A DNA stretch of 64,000 nt from Lusitaniella coriacea LEGE 07157 (GTDB lineage Bacteria > Cyanobacteriota > Cyanobacteriia > Cyanobacteriales > Spirulinaceae). A program made the position numbers and the translations under genes. Positions 61,482 through 64,000 of this stretch are shown here, one piece after another (position 1 is the first letter of the stretch; each line of letters begins with the position of its first letter). Location of the stretch: contig NZ_JADEWZ010000008.1 in NCBI RefSeq assembly GCF_015207425.1, positions 1 through 64,000 on the forward strand, read 5' to 3'. Below the pieces are notes generated by a model. The model made no database searches, had not been told where the DNA came from, and was given only the letters and a program-made list of their open reading frames with translations.

Positions 61482-62300
61482 TCACTGATAAACATATCCC
61501 AAACTTTCCCCCGTCGTCGTTCGCGTGTAAGGGTTCCAGGTTCCTAAATCCGCTAGGGGATGGCTCAATAACTTGGCTTTTGCTGTTTCGCTTAATCCCA
61601 CAGCTTGAGTAAAGTCAGCACCAGCAACCCCTTGAAGATTGCTCAAATCGACTCCCGTTAAATCAGCGGCACGTAAATCCGCTCCCTGTAATTCTGCACC
61701 GCTCAATCGCGCGTTGCGCAAACAAGCTCCTGTGAGAAATGCTTTTTGGAGATTTGCGCCACTGAGGGCCGCATCTGCTAAATTTGCGCCGGTGAGATCC
61801 GTTCCGCTTAAATAAGCGCCAATGAGTTGAATGCCTTGGAGATCGCTACCGCGAAGGTTGGCTGTATTCAGGAATGTTCCATTGAGCTTTGCATTGGGTC
61901 CAATAGCACCGGAATTTCGATAGTCATAATCTTCCAGCCAAATCGTCGCGCGATCGTAGAGGGCTACTTTCAGTTTGGCATCTGTTAAGTTTGCTGCGGT
62001 AAAATTTGCGCCGGAAAGATTGGCTCGATTGAGATAGGCTCCGGTTAAATTCGCTCTGGTTAAATTCGCTCCCTGGAAATCGACCCCTCGCAAATCAGCT
62101 TTATTTAAATTGGCTCCTTTTAAATTGGCGTTCTTAAGATTCGCGTTGGTGAGAAGGACTTGGCTTAAATCGGCATTTTCCAAATTGACTCCTTCCAAAT
62201 CCATCCGGTATAAGTCTATTTGTTGGAAATCGATACCGCTTAAATCTTGCCCTTCCTGAAGTTGTTTTAAAAGCGTCGCGCGATCGGAAATTGATTGCAT
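61482..62300 (-). CDS. pentapeptide repeat protein
   Basis: 272 aa, almost all A(D/N)LxX repeats (DLEGVNLENADLSQVLLTNA; LTRANLTGAYLNRANLSGAN) forming a quadrilateral beta-helix, with a short break around residues 110-135 (DRATIWLEDYDYRNSG). No signal or membrane helix. It lies between S-type lyase genes and is convergent with the third. Function unknown. ATG 62300. Confidence 0.9.
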   Translation of the reverse strand: MQSISDRATLLKQLQEGQDLSGIDFQQIDLYRMDLEGVNLENADLSQVLLTNANLKNANLKGANLNKADLRGVDFQGANLTRANLTGAYLNRANLSGANFTAANLTDAKLKVALYDRATIWLEDYDYRNSGAIGPNAKLNGTFLNTANLRGSDLQGIQLIGAYLSGTDLTGANLADAALSGANLQKAFLTGACLRNARLSGAELQGADLRAADLTGVDLSNLQGVAGADFTQAVGLSETAKAKLLSHPLADLGTWNPYTRTTTGESLGYVYQ

Positions 62301-62371
62301 AGTATTTCTGGTTGCTTCGTAAAAGCTATTCTACAATTTGGGGCAATCAGAAAATGGAGGTTAAGCCTGTT

Positions 62372-62956
62372 ATGTCATTTAAACCGCCCATGACAATGAT
62401 GGACTTTTTTCGCAAAAGTCAGGGAGTATGGTTAACTCAACGCGCCGTTCATCACTTTGATGTGGTGGCGGATGAATCCGGACAATCCAATTTAATTATC
62501 AAGATGATTGAAAAGGAAGATCCCAGAGTCAATCAAGTTTGTAAGTTTCAAGGGATTGACCCGGTTAAGGCGATGGGAGGTGCTAGTTTCGCATGGCAAG
62601 CAAACCTCGACGATAGTCCGCCCAACGATAGCTATGCTGCGGTTTTGATCGATATTCCCGACGATGAAACGGGCTTGTCTGGAAAATTGATTCGCGATCG
62701 CGGTTATGTGGAAAGTATGCCCGTTGCCAGTCGCTACTGGTTCGGACGGGACGGAATTTTGACCATCGACACAGATTACGACAACAATCAGGGTCAGGAA
62801 CGCTGCTGGTTCGTGACAGAAGACTTTCGCGTGCGCGCGAGTACGGTGCGGATGATGAACGGCGTGAACTTGGTAACCTACTGCTCGGAACGTCGCTGTG
62901 TCTCGCCAGAAACCCTAGAGCAAATGGTACAAGATAATCTCGCAAGAGCAGTTTGA
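62372..62956 (+). CDS. CpcS/CpeS-family lyase, fourth type
   Basis: 194 aa from ATG 62372, with GGAGG at 62356-62360; the upstream frame is a leader. FFRKSQGVWLTQRAVHHFDV, LIRDRGYVESMPVASRYWFG and CWFVTEDFRVRASTVRM. The lipocalin-like fold and RDRGYxE element are retained. It lies 165 bp upstream of pebA on the same strand, so linked to phycoerythrobilin supply. ATG choice is favoured by the ribosome-binding site. Confidence 0.88.
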   Translation: MSFKPPMTMMDFFRKSQGVWLTQRAVHHFDVVADESGQSNLIIKMIEKEDPRVNQVCKFQGIDPVKAMGGASFAWQANLDDSPPNDSYAAVLIDIPDDETGLSGKLIRDRGYVESMPVASRYWFGRDGILTIDTDYDNNQGQERCWFVTEDFRVRASTVRMMNGVNLVTYCSERRCVSPETLEQMVQDNLARAV

Positions 62957-63121
62957 GATTCAGCTCGACTATCAATACTCCTGTTTTGAAGTTGATTGTG
63001 GGCTAACGGTTGAATCCCCGCTCCAATATTACGGATTGTTGCTTTGTGGCTCAAAAACGAGACGCACTTTGGGGAATCTTCTATTCTCCAAAATGAGTTT
63101 CTCTATCTGAGTCAGTGATCC

Positions 63122-63853
63122 ATGTACCAAGCTTTTCGCGAATTTTTAGAAAGAGAGTTGTTTGAGCGCTTCGACCTGCGGACTCGTCCCATTCCTCCGG
63201 GACTAGAATTCAATGCAAGCGATCGCGGGAAAACCTCAGCAACAATTCGCAGTTGGTCCTATGAGTGTCCCCAATTACGCAAAATTCGCTACACCTATAT
63301 TGATGCGGGGGAAATGGCTCAGGTGTTCAATAGCGTTATTTATCCCAGCCATCACTACGACCTACCATTGTTAGGCATAGATTTTCTCACTTTTGGTAAG
63401 AAGAAAATTCTCGTTGTTATGGACTTTCAACCCCTATTCCGCGATGAAGCTTATCAAGAAAAATATATCGAACCCATGAAATCTCTGCGCGATCGCTATG
63501 ACGATCTGGCGCAAAACTTGGAAATGAAGTTTTACGATGCCAATCAGTACTTTTCTAAGTACCTGCTCTTTGCAAAAACAGACGCTGAAACGGTTCAATC
63601 CCGTTTATTTCCCGCGTATCAAGAATATATTCGGCTATACCTGCAAATATTAGAACAAACCGAACCACTCGCCGATCCCGAAGCAATTCAGCGCGTGGCA
63701 AAAGCTCAAAAAGACTACGATCAATACAGTGCCGATCGCGATCCTGCATCCGGTTTATTCAGCAGCTATTTTGGTCACGAATGGGCAGAACGCTTTTTGT
63801 ATGAATTTTTATTTGAAGATGCCGTTCCCCTTGCCGTTGCTTCCGGGAAATAA
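63122..63853 (+). CDS. pebA: 15,16-dihydrobiliverdin:ferredoxin oxidoreductase PebA
   Basis: 243 aa. Ferredoxin-dependent bilin reductase converting biliverdin to 15,16-dihydrobiliverdin, first of two steps to phycoerythrobilin. FDBR features: [51 protein letters not shown], and a C-terminal [15 protein letters not shown]. The stop overlaps the pebB start (TAATG), a coupled pebAB operon. Confidence 0.95.
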   Translation: MYQAFREFLERELFERFDLRTRPIPPGLEFNASDRGKTSATIRSWSYECPQLRKIRYTYIDAGEMAQVFNSVIYPSHHYDLPLLGIDFLTFGKKKILVVMDFQPLFRDEAYQEKYIEPMKSLRDRYDDLAQNLEMKFYDANQYFSKYLLFAKTDAETVQSRLFPAYQEYIRLYLQILEQTEPLADPEAIQRVAKAQKDYDQYSADRDPASGLFSSYFGHEWAERFLYEFLFEDAVPLAVASGK

Positions 63854-64000
63854 TGACTTTATACCAACCTTTTTTAGATTACGCGATCGCCACCCTACAA
63901 CAACGATTAGATTTAAATCCCTACCCCATTCCCCCAGGATTTGAACGAAAGGAAGGGACAATGGGAAAAGGAAAGCGTCAAGAAGACGTTCTCACCACCA
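63853..64000 (+). CDS. pebB: phycoerythrobilin:ferredoxin oxidoreductase PebB, 5' part (truncated by window edge)
   Basis: Only the first 49 codons are present: [20 protein letters not shown], then PYPIPPGFE and [12 protein letters not shown]. This matches PebB, which reduces 15,16-dihydrobiliverdin to phycoerythrobilin. It starts at the pebA stop (TAATG). Confidence 0.92.
   Translation, partial: MTLYQPFLDYAIATLQQRLDLNPYPIPPGFERKEGTMGKGKRQEDVLTT

Noticed and set aside
1-64000. GCGATCGC octamers as regulator sites
   Set aside because: They are spread evenly through coding and non-coding DNA, as HIP1 is in many cyanobacteria, so they do not mark specific regulation.

Overview
The window is cyanobacterial chromosome. 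It encodes photosystem I subunits PsaL and PsaI, the PSII repair factor Psb32, phycobilisome linkers, phycoerythrin lyases (CpeS/CpeT types), the activator CpeR, and PebA with the start of PebB. The octamer GCGATCGC (HIP1) occurs throughout, which is typical of many cyanobacterial genomes. The cpe/peb genes show that the organism makes phycoerythrobilin and almost certainly phycoerythrin. Many interspersed short repeats, filamentous-haemagglutinin-type adhesin sequence and exopolysaccharide-type glycosyltransferases suggest a filamentous or mat-forming species. I cannot name the genus from sequence alone.

Layout. 1-4.8 kb: 3' end of a secreted haemagglutinin-like adhesin, a CHASE2-adenylate cyclase and a DUF928 protein. 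4.9-13.5 kb: housekeeping and small regulatory modules: pyrR, a phosphodiester glycosidase-like lipoprotein, a TetR/SnoaL divergent pair with two operators, a short-chain dehydrogenase, an ArsR-SRPBCC-cupin run and a HAD hydrolase. 13.7-28.4 kb: tRNA-Gln, psaL-psaI, psb32, ilvB, a metallophosphoesterase, hisC, a nucleotidyltransferase toxin-like pair, a glycosyltransferase, a CADD-family protein, nnr and cysK. 28.5-43.5 kb: PEP-CTERM protein, patatin, TPR protein, an alkene reductase/pirin/LysR group, ABC permease, fused pyrF-pyrE, a COG3146 protein, a histidine kinase and a small HTH gene. 43.6-51.8 kb: an AAA ATPase/TPR two-gene module, a peroxiredoxin, a 930-bp AT-rich gene-poor gap, and two glycosyltransferases, one carrying four MshEN-like motifs. 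51.8-64 kb: a dense phycobilisome/phycoerythrin island.

In the island, one minus-strand run reads linker(CpeE-like)-cpeS-cpeT-cpeR-linker-(RHH/coiled-coil protein)-HEAT protein. This resembles the known cpeCDESTR arrangement. Further right come three more S-type lyases, a phycobiliprotein-like protein with a conserved bilin-type Cys, a second HEAT protein, small unknown proteins and pebA-pebB. Together they cover bilin synthesis (PebA/PebB), bilin attachment (S, T and HEAT types), rod assembly (linkers) and control (CpeR). The most unusual observation is a 42-residue coiled-coil module ending in an (F/L)A-x-I/F-G...W-x-x-R-type signature. It occurs twice in one linker and once at the C-terminus of the adjacent protein, which begins with a ribbon-helix-helix-like domain.

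Intergenic DNA carries at least three families of MITE-like short repeats with imperfect terminal inverted repeats. Some supply stop codons to genes. One copy has been split by a 41-bp segment nearly identical to the signal-peptide coding region of the peroxiredoxin gene 5.5 kb away.
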